Shown here piece after piece: positions 1-6,865 of a DNA stretch of 6,865 nucleotides. The DNA is from Bacillota bacterium (GTDB lineage: Bacteria > Bacillota_I > Bacilli_A > Acholeplasmatales > Acholeplasmataceae). The number at the start of each line of letters is the position of its first letter. Within the stretch, counting starts at the first letter, position 1. A program made the translations under genes and the position numbers. The notes under the pieces are model-generated. The model ran no database searches. It saw only the letters and a list, made by a program, of their open reading frames with translations, and had not been told where the DNA came from. The DNA is taken from the NCBI GenBank assembly GCA_023458995.1, contig JAEWVV010000200.1:1-6865 (forward strand). Reading direction: 5' to 3'.

Positions 1-180
1 GTTTGAAGCTAAGGCAGTACTCTTTTGATGTGAATAGCGGTTTGAATCTACGAAAGGCATTATTCTGTCAAAGGATGGAAGTTCTACTTCAGTGATCTCT
101 TCAGCTCCCCGAACTGCAAAAGGAATCAAGAAAACGGTAATCAAGAGGAGCAATACCTTTTTAACTGTTCTTCTAGACAC
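1..180 (-). CDS. N-terminus of a secreted protein, GTG start, truncated by the left edge
   Basis: This is an open frame of exactly 60 codons from a GTG start (178-180) to the window edge, with no stop. The start is chosen because a near-perfect Shine-Dalgarno, GGAGGTGATC, lies just upstream with its GGAGG core 9 nt from the GTG. The N-terminus is a clear Sec signal peptide: a basic stretch SRRTVKK, a hydrophobic core VLLLLITVFLIPFAV, and a likely cleavage at RGA|EE near residue 26. The mature part begins EEITEVELPSFDRI and is acidic to neutral, with no lipobox cysteine, so the product is probably secreted or anchored by its unseen C-terminus. It overlaps the end of the Yip1-domain gene by 8 nt, which suggests translational coupling. 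From memory, loci of this type in Bacillota often carry a DUF5696 protein next to the Yip1 gene, and this could be one. The visible residues are too few to prove that, so the function remains unknown. Confidence 0.8.
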   Translation of the reverse strand, partial: MSRRTVKKVLLLLITVFLIPFAVRGAEEITEVELPSFDRIMPFVDSNRYSHQKSTALASN

Positions 181-2194
181 GGTAGATCACCTCCCTAATG
201 ATGGATAAAACAAATTCGATTAATTGACCTAAGAATGAATAAATCAGTAAGCCAATTAAAACTAATATAAACATACCAAATATAATAATGAGTGTATTCT
301 TAATGAGCTCAAAGAATGTATAGTTATGAATGCCTTTGATAGACATCAAGAGTAATAAAAGCGTCCATCCTAAAACAATATCACTATAGAAATTAAAGAT
401 GAAGAGTTCATTATATGTCAAGAAATGGGACAATATGGTGAGTGGTGGCATCAAAATGATAAAGGGAATCAAGATATAAGTGGATGCGATAAACACATCT
501 TTAAACCGACCTTCACCATCATTTAATGTTGAGACTAAATAGTTAACAATAATATATAAGAAGAAAATACCTAAAACGATCGCAAGTTCAATAAAGACAC
601 TATTAGTTGCTGTTGATCTAAATAAAAATCCTGTAGCAAACCGGTTAAATAAATAGACGAACACAAATAAGACTAAAACAATTCCACCCGATAGATAGCT
701 TGCTCGATCATATCGTTTGATATCAAAAAACATATCAAAAGGTTGTTTAAATGTTTTAAGGGATAACGTTAACTCTTTGGCGAGTTTCTTATCAAAGACT
801 GTATGTTTCTTTTCAATATAAACTTCATAAAGTGGTGACTTCTTAAAGACTTTAAGTGCAATCCTTAAGACAACAAAAGCACCTATAATGACTAAAACCC
901 ATGTCACAAGATTTTCTTGGATTTGAATGTTTCTAATTTCCCAGTAACTAATCGAATAACCTTGATAATCTTTTGCATCATAATATTCAGATAACGCTTC
1001 ATCAAATTTTCCTTCCTTAAGAAGGGCAGCACCTAAAGCAGAGTGAGCCAAGGCAAACGATGAGTTTTGTCTTAGAATCTCTTCCCAAATCGGTTTCGAT
1101 TCCAAATATTTACCATCGTTATAAAGTGTTACCGCTTCATGGACTAAATCAACAAAAACGGTACGCTGGTATACATGAACTGCATTATAACCTTTATCAA
1201 GGATATAAATATTTCCAATCTCATCTGTAACAACACCTTTAGGAATGGATGTCAAACCTAGACTTTGCGTTAATGCTAAATCTTTCGTATTGAAGAAAAA
1301 TAACATATTACCATTCGCGTCATACTCAAAGACATCACCATTTTCAGCAACGATATAAACATAATTTTCATTGTTCATATAAATATCTGAAAGATTAGAT
1401 GATGGATAAAGGGTTGTACTTAATAAGGTGTTTTTACCTGAAATATTTAATCTCTTAAATGTTTCACCAACATTGACATTGGTTGTTAAAATCGATCCCT
1501 TTTGACCCAAAGCAACGTTAGTAGGTGATGCAGGTAGTGAGGATGCAAGATCAGAATCTTTAACAAAGAAGTTATATAAGATACGTCTTAAGGAAAGACT
1601 TACGGTATTGATTCCTAAGTAACCAACAAATTCACCCGCATAGTTCACTTGGATAATACCGGATGTAGAACCTTCACCAACGATATAGATCGAATCAGAT
1701 GAATCAACTGCAACTTTTGTTGGTACAAAATCATTTTGTTGTCCAAAAATAGGTGATGTTGGTTTCTCAACGGTTTGAACAATCGTCTTTGTTAAAAGTT
1801 CAATCTTAAACACTTTTTTAGCTGTCTTATCTGCAACATAAAGGTATTCATCTTTAACAAAAACACCTGTAGGTAGTACAAATTCATCAAGATCAACGGT
1901 ATCGATGATGTTTCCATCGTAATCCGTAACAACAATCCGTTTATTACCGCTATCTGCAATATATAACTTATTTTGATAGATATACATATCTTCAGGATTA
2001 AGTAATCCTAATGTTTTTCCAAATGTTCCCACAGGAATATACGCAGTCTGCGTTGGAATAAAACGTCTTTGACTATCTAAGGTATAGGTTTGATAAGGTA
2101 TACCATATTCAGTTTGTGGAGCTGCTTCTGTATTTATATTGATGCTAAAGATTGTCATTAGAAGCACTAATGTGAGGATAACAATTTTTTTCAT
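173..2194 (-). CDS. NHL-propeller / TPR / Yip1-domain membrane protein
   Basis: The product has 673 residues from the chosen start and ends in TAG. Residues 1-25 are a Sec signal peptide (MKKIVILTLVLLMTIF, cleavage near TEA|A). Residues 25-345 contain repeated blades of the NHL or beta-propeller kind, for example NPEDMYIYQNKLYIADSGNK, LPTGVFVKDEYLYVAD and IPKGVVTDEIGNIYILDKGY. Residues 347-410 look like two tetratricopeptide helix pairs (YNDGKYLESKPIWEEIL; ALGAALLKEGKFDEALSEY). A membrane segment lies at about 428-446. After a basic cytoplasmic stretch, residues 480-670 hold about five more membrane helices in the arrangement of Yip1-family domains. The propeller and TPR part should lie outside the cell. 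The third of three close ATGs is taken as the start because it has a 9-nt spacer, whereas the first ATG abuts the SD. The gene follows the permeases by 13 nt. The architecture is clear; the job is unknown, with substrate sensing or assembly of the uptake complex as candidates. Confidence 0.85.
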   Translation of the reverse strand: MKKIVILTLVLLMTIFSININTEAAPQTEYGIPYQTYTLDSQRRFIPTQTAYIPVGTFGKTLGLLNPEDMYIYQNKLYIADSGNKRIVVTDYDGNIIDTVDLDEFVLPTGVFVKDEYLYVADKTAKKVFKIELLTKTIVQTVEKPTSPIFGQQNDFVPTKVAVDSSDSIYIVGEGSTSGIIQVNYAGEFVGYLGINTVSLSLRRILYNFFVKDSDLASSLPASPTNVALGQKGSILTTNVNVGETFKRLNISGKNTLLSTTLYPSSNLSDIYMNNENYVYIVAENGDVFEYDANGNMLFFFNTKDLALTQSLGLTSIPKGVVTDEIGNIYILDKGYNAVHVYQRTVFVDLVHEAVTLYNDGKYLESKPIWEEILRQNSSFALAHSALGAALLKEGKFDEALSEYYDAKDYQGYSISYWEIRNIQIQENLVTWVLVIIGAFVVLRIALKVFKKSPLYEVYIEKKHTVFDKKLAKELTLSLKTFKQPFDMFFDIKRYDRASYLSGGIVLVLFVFVYLFNRFATGFLFRSTATNSVFIELAIVLGIFFLYIIVNYLVSTLNDGEGRFKDVFIASTYILIPFIILMPPLTILSHFLTYNELFIFNFYSDIVLGWTLLLLLMSIKGIHNYTFFELIKNTLIIIFGMFILVLIGLLIYSFLGQLIEFVLSIIREVIYRV
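185..195 (-). promoter_or_regulatory. Strong ribosome binding site for the GTG-start gene
   Basis: The minus strand reads GGGAGGTGATC. Its last ten bases match the full anti-Shine-Dalgarno complement, and the GGAGG core is 9 nt from the GTG at 178-180. The site lies inside the last codons of the upstream Yip1-domain gene. It decides the start of the next gene, which would otherwise be missed because it uses GTG and is cut by the edge. Confidence 0.85.
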
Positions 2195-2203
2195 AGTCAT
2201 CAT

Positions 2204-2209
2204 CCTCCT
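2204..2209 (-). promoter_or_regulatory. Ribosome binding site deciding the start of the Yip1-domain gene
   Basis: The minus strand reads AGGAGG and overlaps the TAG stop of the upstream permease (2208-2210). Three in-frame ATGs follow, at 2203, 2200 and 2194, giving M-M-T-M-K-K. The spacers are 0, 3 and 9 nt, so only the last is normally placed, and MKK is also the usual start of a signal peptide. Confidence 0.75.
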
Positions 2210-3083
2210 ATTTAATGCCTGAATGAACCATCGTATTCATAACCTTACTTTGAAGGAAGATGAAGATGACGAGGTTTGGTACAAACATAATGAGTGAAGC
2301 AACCGCACTCATCCCTGCTCCAGCAACAACGTTAGAGGATGTCGAAAGAGTCTGCATGTAAAACGCAAATGTTTTCAGTGAATCTCTATTAATAAATGTT
2401 GCAGATATCGATGCATCATTCCAAACTGCTTGAAACGATAAAATCGCAATGGTTGCTATCGCTGGTTTAATGAGTGGAACGATAATCTTTAAATAGATTG
2501 TAAAACTGCTTGCTCCATCGATTTTAGCTGCTTCAATGAGTTCATTTGGAATTTGATCGATAAATTGTTTGACTAAGAATAGTCCCACAGGAATTGCAAT
2601 CACCGGTAAGATATGAACAAAGAAACTATCGATTAAACCAAATTGTTCAATTAAGATGTAACGTGGAATAATGACTGCTGTTCCAACGAACATCATCGCA
2701 AGCGTATTAATTTCTGCAATGATTCCTTTAATATGAAATTTAAGTTTTGATAATGCAAAACCTGTTAAGGTTGCTAAAAAGATCGATAAGAAGACAACAA
2801 TCACAGTAATGACAATACTATTGAATAAATAACGTGTTACAGGAATACCTGTTGTTGTTGCAGTTCTAAATAGTTCTAAAAAGTTTTCAAGAGTGGGTCT
2901 TCTTACAAAAAAGCGTGGTGGATATTCAATCAGTTCGTCAAATGGCTTAAACGCATGATTGAAGATATAGATTAATGGCATTAACATAAATAATGCGATG
3001 GGTAAGACCATCAATAAAAATGGTGTTTGGTCCCAACTCCATTTGTCGGGATTCATTTTGATCGCTCTGTACGGTTTTCTCAT
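2208..3083 (-). CDS. Carbohydrate ABC transporter permease, MalG/YtcP-like
   Basis: The product is a 291-residue inner-membrane permease of the CUT1 type, forming one half of the translocation channel with the neighbouring permease. It has about six membrane helices, the first near residues 21-42 after a short basic cytoplasmic tail. The EAA loop that docks the ATPase is at 184-203, with E184-A185-A186, D189-G190 and P203. The following IKPAIATIAILSFQAVWND and the C-terminal MVHSGIK are typical of MalG-side subunits. The start at 3083 is chosen because an AGGAGGG lies 5 nt upstream and the length then fits the family. A longer reading from 3227 would add 48 residues that run back through the end of the upstream permease gene. 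The gene is 10 nt downstream of that permease and belongs to the same operon. The transported substrate cannot be read from the sequence. No ATPase gene is in the window, so it probably relies on one encoded elsewhere. Confidence 0.93.
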   Translation of the reverse strand: MRKPYRAIKMNPDKWSWDQTPFLLMVLPIALFMLMPLIYIFNHAFKPFDELIEYPPRFFVRRPTLENFLELFRTATTTGIPVTRYLFNSIVITVIVVFLSIFLATLTGFALSKLKFHIKGIIAEINTLAMMFVGTAVIIPRYILIEQFGLIDSFFVHILPVIAIPVGLFLVKQFIDQIPNELIEAAKIDGASSFTIYLKIIVPLIKPAIATIAILSFQAVWNDASISATFINRDSLKTFAFYMQTLSTSSNVVAGAGMSAVASLIMFVPNLVIFIFLQSKVMNTMVHSGIK

Positions 3084-3088
3084 GATAT

Positions 3089-3095
3089 CCCTCCT
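3089..3095 (-). promoter_or_regulatory. Ribosome binding site deciding the start of the MalG-like permease
   Basis: The minus strand reads AGGAGGG, 5 nt ahead of the ATG at 3081-3083, and overlaps the stop codon of the upstream permease (3094-3096). It supports the 291-residue reading over the longer open frame beginning at 3227. Confidence 0.8.
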
Positions 3096-4035
3096 AATCT
3101 TTATCGCCAAATAGACGCCATGAAAGACGGCTAAAGAAATAGATAATAAGTAATAAAACAAGTGAAAGTGCTGCTGCATAACCCATATCGTAACGAATAA
3201 ATCCGTAATCTTCAATATGGTTAACAATTAAAGATCCTGAGTAATTAGGTGTTGGGTTTGACCCAGACAGTTGTACGCCTAACGCACCTGCTGAGAAAGT
3301 ACCCACAATGGCCATGACCGCACCAAATAACATCTGCGGTTTCATCGCAGGTATCGTTATATACATGATTTCTTGCCATCTTGTTTTAAGACCATCGATT
3401 GCTGCTGCTTCATATAACTCTGGACTTACGTTTAAAATACCTGCAAGCATCGCAAGGAATCCTACACCCATTGAACCCCATAGGGCAACGATCACCATAA
3501 TGGTAAATAAATACTCAGGTGACTGTAAGAACGCAATCGGTTCAACGATTAATCCAAGTTCAAGTAACATAAAGTTTAAATAACCTGACTCATCACCAGC
3601 AAAGAATACTTTCCAAACAACAGTCATCGTAATCCCTGCAGTAAGTGATGGTGAATAAAGAATAATCGCTAACACTGTTCTTAATTTATACGATAATTGA
3701 GCAAGTGCCCACGCCATAATGAACGATAAGATATAACCACCAGGTCCAACTATAATCGCAAACTTAATCGTATTTGGAAGAATATAACGCATAAATTCTT
3801 CATCAGATGTCAGTAGGTAAACATAGTTGTTCAGTGCTGAAAACTTAGGGAAACTGACCATATCAAATGTTGTAAACGATAAAACCATAGCTAAACCAAC
3901 TGGTATTGCAATAAACGCTAAGAAGAGTAAGACATAAGGCAGCGTGAAAACATAAGCTGATTTATCATCTGCTTGAAATTGTTTTTTCTCTTTATCAATC
4001 CAATTTTTAAGTGAAAATTGAGGTGTTTTAGTCAT
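3094..4035 (-). CDS. Sugar ABC transporter permease, MalF/LplB-like
   Basis: The product is a 313-residue membrane permease that pairs with the MalG-like subunit encoded next to it. A charged cytoplasmic tail of about 27 residues ([15 protein letters not shown]) leads into the first membrane helix at about 28-54. Five more helices follow, the last near 286-302. The EAA motif contacting the ATPase is at 209-229, with E209-A210-A211, D214-G215 and P229. The loop before the last helix contains [20 protein letters not shown], the usual position of the external loop in MalF-side proteins of this size. There is no large periplasmic insert such as enterobacterial MalF has, which fits LplB-type permeases of Bacillota. 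The start ATG overlaps the end of the binding-protein gene by 8 nt and has AAGGTGG 7 nt upstream. The stop is TAG. The substrate is inferred to be a carbohydrate from the partner genes only. Confidence 0.93.
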   Translation of the reverse strand: MTKTPQFSLKNWIDKEKKQFQADDKSAYVFTLPYVLLFLAFIAIPVGLAMVLSFTTFDMVSFPKFSALNNYVYLLTSDEEFMRYILPNTIKFAIIVGPGGYILSFIMAWALAQLSYKLRTVLAIILYSPSLTAGITMTVVWKVFFAGDESGYLNFMLLELGLIVEPIAFLQSPEYLFTIMVIVALWGSMGVGFLAMLAGILNVSPELYEAAAIDGLKTRWQEIMYITIPAMKPQMLFGAVMAIVGTFSAGALGVQLSGSNPTPNYSGSLIVNHIEDYGFIRYDMGYAAALSLVLLLIIYFFSRLSWRLFGDKD

Positions 4036-6865
4036 TGTCGTACCACCTTAATATTTCTTCTTTGGTTGGTAAAATAAAGGGTTTAATCGTATTACCTTGA
4101 CGGTCTAAATAACCAAACTCAATCATTTTACGTTGAACTTCTTTGTTGATCTTAATCATCGCGTCGGATACCGAACTTCTTAAGTTCGCATCTTCATAAA
4201 CAACGCTTGTCCATGTATTAGAAATTTCACGTTCGATAATATAAGAACCTGGAATTTTTGGAACTTCTTTTAAGTGTTCCCATTGGTCTAAAATCACTTG
4301 TTTATGTTCTTCATTCCATCTTAAGTTTTTAAATGCTTCAATATTCGCACTATTCCATAAGTAACGTGTACCAAGTGTATTGATTAAGGTATCAGCATAT
4401 AAACTTTGGGTATCCGTAGACATCCACCACTTTAAGAATGTCCAAGCTTCTACTTTATGTTTACTCTTTTCAAAGATAATAGATGCTTGTTGCGCTCCAC
4501 CCATCGAACGGTTAATGATGGTTTCTGTTAACTGTGTTTCTTCATTATAAACTTCATGCTCAATACCTGGGACCATCGCAATCTCCCATAAGCCTCTGAT
4601 ATCAGAAGCTGCATTCATCAGTTGTAGATACATACCAAAATCACCAATACCAATTGGGATGGATGCATATCTAAAACTATTAAAGAAGGATGGTACTTGA
4701 TAAGGCATTGCATATTCTCTGTATAAATCAGTCATAAACGTCATCGCTTCAATCGTTTCTTCTTGATCAAGACCAGAAGATAGACCATCAGATGCGTATA
4801 CTGAACCACCAAACTGATGAATAAATGGTGCTGTTGAATCAAATGATTTTAAAGATGCTGATGATGATAGTGGTACATAAAAACTCATACCATAACGTTT
4901 TAAAACAGGTAACATATTTAAAACGTCTTGCCATGTATTTGGAACGCTAAGTCCTAGTTCTTCAAGAATATCTCTACGATAGAATAAAACAAAGAAGTTT
5001 TCAGTTTCAGGTAATCCAAAGAGCTGATTATTATAAGTCATCGGTATTAACTGTTCAGGATTAAATACTTGAATAGTTTCACTAAAACCTTCCGCTTTAC
5101 TCATGTCATAGAGCATACCACGCATACCATATTCATTCGGTATCCATGCTGAAATCCCCATGGCAACGTCAGGTTGTTGATTCGCAGAGTTTGCAAGTAA
5201 AAGTTTTGAGTCATCACTGATGAGTGATATTTTGACTTTAATGCCGGTTGTTGATGTGAAATTATCATCCGTTATTTTTTGAATTAAGTCAACATATTGT
5301 CTAGAACGATTGACCCAAACTTCAAGTTCATCTTCACTCGCGGTTTCTACATACGATTTATCAAAGAATGATAAGAAGAAACGTGAAACACTAACTTTCA
5401 AATTATCAAAGGTATTTGCTTGAGCACGCGGAAGTTTTTGATCTTTCCCATGAATATAGACTTGGTCAATCACTAGAGGTTGTTTTAGAATTGAATCTAG
5501 TTGATTACTAATCAGTTGAACTGCTGAAGATGAACCCGTTGATAAAAGCGTTAATCTTCTAGGTATTTCATTGATTTTACTTCTTAATGTTTCAATCTTT
5601 GAAATGGATGCTTTTAGATCTCTAATGATTTGTGCATCACGATTAAAACCGTAAAGGTCTTTAACAATAGTAATGACGATTTCTAAATCATTCTTCCAGC
5701 CATCCAGTGTCTCATTAATCTCTGGGAAGTACTTAATCATATCCCAGTCGATTCCTGGATCTGTATTATTTCTAGTAAGTTTCGTAATATCTAAACCGAG
5801 TGCAGTCATCTCTTTTGTCATCAGAAATAACTTCTCATAAACACCTGCAAATAAAGATGCATCCACTTCAAGTGTGATGATATCACCCGGATTTAAATAA
5901 ACAAAAATGTTATCTCCTGAGATTGTTTCAAAGGTCATATTTGCCCAATTACGATTATAGGAAAAAGCGAGATGTCTAGCTTCTTCAAATGGAATTTTAC
6001 CGTTTACGTAAAGTGTACGGTAAACAGTAGCGTTTTGTCTTAACTGATTCGCTTTTAGCGTGATTTGATATAAACCTGGTTTACTCACATCTGCTTGCCA
6101 GGAGACAGCATCACCTGGGTTATCATAAGAATCGATTCCTAGCACATTCAGTTTTAACCTTGTCATTGAGAATGGCTCAACTAAAGGATCTCTAGAGACT
6201 CCTCTGATAATACTTGATGAATTTCTATATGCTGATTCTTCAGCTTCTATCTGAATTAATTCATTTTCATTTCCATAGGTATATTTACTTTTATATGATT
6301 CATAACTCTCTAAGGTTACACCCATAGAAAGTTCAATTTTCTTTAGTTTAATCGATCCTTCAATCATTTCAAATGTCAGTTCATTTTGACCTTCATTAAG
6401 ATAAAAAGATAGTCCATCTTGATAAAGTCTTCTTGCATCTCTTAAAACAACTTCTTGCCAAATTGGATATGGTTCTTGTCTTACACTGACATCATTACCA
6501 TAACGATCTTTTGGTAATTCTAAAGCTGTTTCTTTCCACAGCGTATTTAGGGTAATTTGAGATGCTTCATAATAGGGTACAACATCACTTCCGTTAAGTC
6601 TAACTTCTAAAGTCATCGGTAGATGTGATGTTTGATTGGACTCATACAAAAATTTAATGATATAGAGTCCACGGTCTTCAATATTAACATTAATACTTAC
6701 TTTTTTCGATTCACTAAATTCATAAAATGTTTGTGATTGATCTAATACTTCATCTGTATCAAGCACAAAATTAGATGCATCTACTTCATAGACCATCTCT
6801 GAAAACGAATATGTATTTTCGTATGTTTTAACATAAGAAGAGTAATAATCCTCACGTGCAACATC
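4028..6865 (-). CDS. Large extracellular solute-binding protein with N-terminal carbohydrate-binding-like modules (5' end outside window)
   Basis: The frame is open from the right edge to TAA at 4028-4030, giving 945 visible residues; the signal peptide and start are outside. Numbering from the first visible codon, residues 7-180 and 187-350 are two beta-rich modules that resemble each other and look like carbohydrate-binding folds. Residues 360-503 are mostly helical ([18 protein letters not shown] onward). From about 513 the chain is a family 1 solute-binding protein: [10 protein letters not shown] at 513-522, FTSTTGIKV at 536-544, PDV at 565-567, FGLPETENF at 616-624, LKWW at 811-814, [18 protein letters not shown] starting at 831, and [12 protein letters not shown] starting at 872. 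Ordinary proteins of this family have about 400-550 residues, so this one is roughly twice that. It should sit on the outer face of the membrane and deliver ligand to the two permeases downstream. The ligand is probably a glycan or oligosaccharide; the exact substrate is unknown. Confidence 0.9.
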   Translation of the reverse strand, partial: DVAREDYYSSYVKTYENTYSFSEMVYEVDASNFVLDTDEVLDQSQTFYEFSESKKVSINVNIEDRGLYIIKFLYESNQTSHLPMTLEVRLNGSDVVPYYEASQITLNTLWKETALELPKDRYGNDVSVRQEPYPIWQEVVLRDARRLYQDGLSFYLNEGQNELTFEMIEGSIKLKKIELSMGVTLESYESYKSKYTYGNENELIQIEAEESAYRNSSSIIRGVSRDPLVEPFSMTRLKLNVLGIDSYDNPGDAVSWQADVSKPGLYQITLKANQLRQNATVYRTLYVNGKIPFEEARHLAFSYNRNWANMTFETISGDNIFVYLNPGDIITLEVDASLFAGVYEKLFLMTKEMTALGLDITKLTRNNTDPGIDWDMIKYFPEINETLDGWKNDLEIVITIVKDLYGFNRDAQIIRDLKASISKIETLRSKINEIPRRLTLLSTGSSSAVQLISNQLDSILKQPLVIDQVYIHGKDQKLPRAQANTFDNLKVSVSRFFLSFFDKSYVETASEDELEVWVNRSRQYVDLIQKITDDNFTSTTGIKVKISLISDDSKLLLANSANQQPDVAMGISAWIPNEYGMRGMLYDMSKAEGFSETIQVFNPEQLIPMTYNNQLFGLPETENFFVLFYRRDILEELGLSVPNTWQDVLNMLPVLKRYGMSFYVPLSSSASLKSFDSTAPFIHQFGGSVYASDGLSSGLDQEETIEAMTFMTDLYREYAMPYQVPSFFNSFRYASIPIGIGDFGMYLQLMNAASDIRGLWEIAMVPGIEHEVYNEETQLTETIINRSMGGAQQASIIFEKSKHKVEAWTFLKWWMSTDTQSLYADTLINTLGTRYLWNSANIEAFKNLRWNEEHKQVILDQWEHLKEVPKIPGSYIIEREISNTWTSVVYEDANLRSSVSDAMIKINKEVQRKMIEFGYLDRQGNTIKPFILPTKEEILRWYDND
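4043..4049 (-). promoter_or_regulatory. Ribosome binding site of the MalF-like permease, inside the upstream gene
   Basis: The minus strand reads AAGGTGG, 7 nt ahead of the ATG at 4033-4035. It lies within the last codons of the solute-binding protein gene, whose TAA is at 4028-4030. It is a weaker match than the other sites here, so translation may depend partly on ribosomes ending the upstream gene. Confidence 0.6.
5810..6847 (-). other. Duplicated beta-sandwich-like module within the solute-binding protein
   Basis: Two segments of the protein share the same order of landmarks. Each begins with a Tyr-rich linker ([14 protein letters not shown] at residues 10-23; [12 protein letters not shown] at 187-198) followed by an acidic strand ([14 protein letters not shown]). 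Each then has a G-L-Y-x-I turn (residue 66; residue 264), an N-G hairpin 24-25 residues later (91-92; 288-289), and an L-N-x-G turn (156-159; 324-327). The second copy is about 30 residues shorter between the last two marks. The pattern resembles CBM6/CBM35-type modules, but I cannot confirm the family without a profile search. Confidence 0.5.

Noticed and set aside
1011..1026. Palindrome-like CCTTCCTTAAGAAGG
   Set aside because: The arms are out of register by one base and it lies inside a coding region, so there is no support for an operator or terminator.
2195..2203. First or second ATG as the start of the Yip1-domain gene
   Set aside because: These ATGs are 0 and 3 nt from the Shine-Dalgarno, too close for initiation. 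The ATG at 2192-2194 is 9 nt away and begins an MKK signal peptide.
3084..3227. 48-codon N-terminal extension of the MalG-like permease
   Set aside because: It overlaps the end of the upstream permease gene by 134 nt, while a well-placed AGGAGGG supports the start at 3083 and gives normal family length.
3308..3583. Plus-strand open frame of 91 codons
   Set aside because: It lies wholly inside the MalF-like permease on the opposite strand, has no recognisable domain, and is a shadow of the real gene.
5996..6024. Inverted repeat TTTACCG / CGGTAAA with a 15-nt loop
   Set aside because: A 7-bp stem with no U-tract, inside the coding sequence of the binding protein; probably chance in AT-rich DNA.

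Overview
The window is AT-rich bacterial DNA carrying five tightly packed genes, all on the minus strand and read from the right edge to the left. Both edge genes run out of the window. The ORFs use the standard code, with tryptophan as TGG and no TGA read through. Starts are preceded by Shine-Dalgarno (SD) sites of the Bacillota type. Together with the protein families, this suggests a low-GC Bacillota or an Acholeplasma/Izemoplasma-like mollicute that keeps UGA as a stop. That placement is an inference, and nothing in the window fixes the genus.

In transcription order: (1) 6865-4028 is a very large extracellular solute-binding protein. Two beta-rich, carbohydrate-binding-like modules and a helical linker precede an ordinary family 1 solute-binding domain, and its true start lies beyond the right edge. 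(2) 4035-3094 is a MalF/LplB-like ABC permease. (3) 3083-2208 is a MalG/YtcP-like ABC permease. (4) 2194-173 is a membrane protein with a signal peptide, an NHL-like propeller, TPR-like helices, a membrane segment and a Yip1-like membrane domain. (5) 180-1 is the first 60 codons of a secreted protein with a GTG start, continuing past the left edge.

Genes overlap by 8 nt (1/2 and 4/5) or are separated by 10-13 nt (2/3 and 3/4), so they are almost certainly one operon. I see no promoter, terminator, RNA gene, mobile element or CRISPR array, and no non-coding stretch longer than about 15 nt.

Genes 1-3 form a binding-protein-dependent importer, most probably for a sugar or oligosaccharide (CUT1 type). 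The ATPase is absent and may be a shared MsmX/UgpC-type protein encoded elsewhere. Genes 4 and 5 are not standard transporter parts. Their fixed place in the operon suggests an envelope-associated glycan capture, processing or sensing system whose accessory parts have no described function that I know of.
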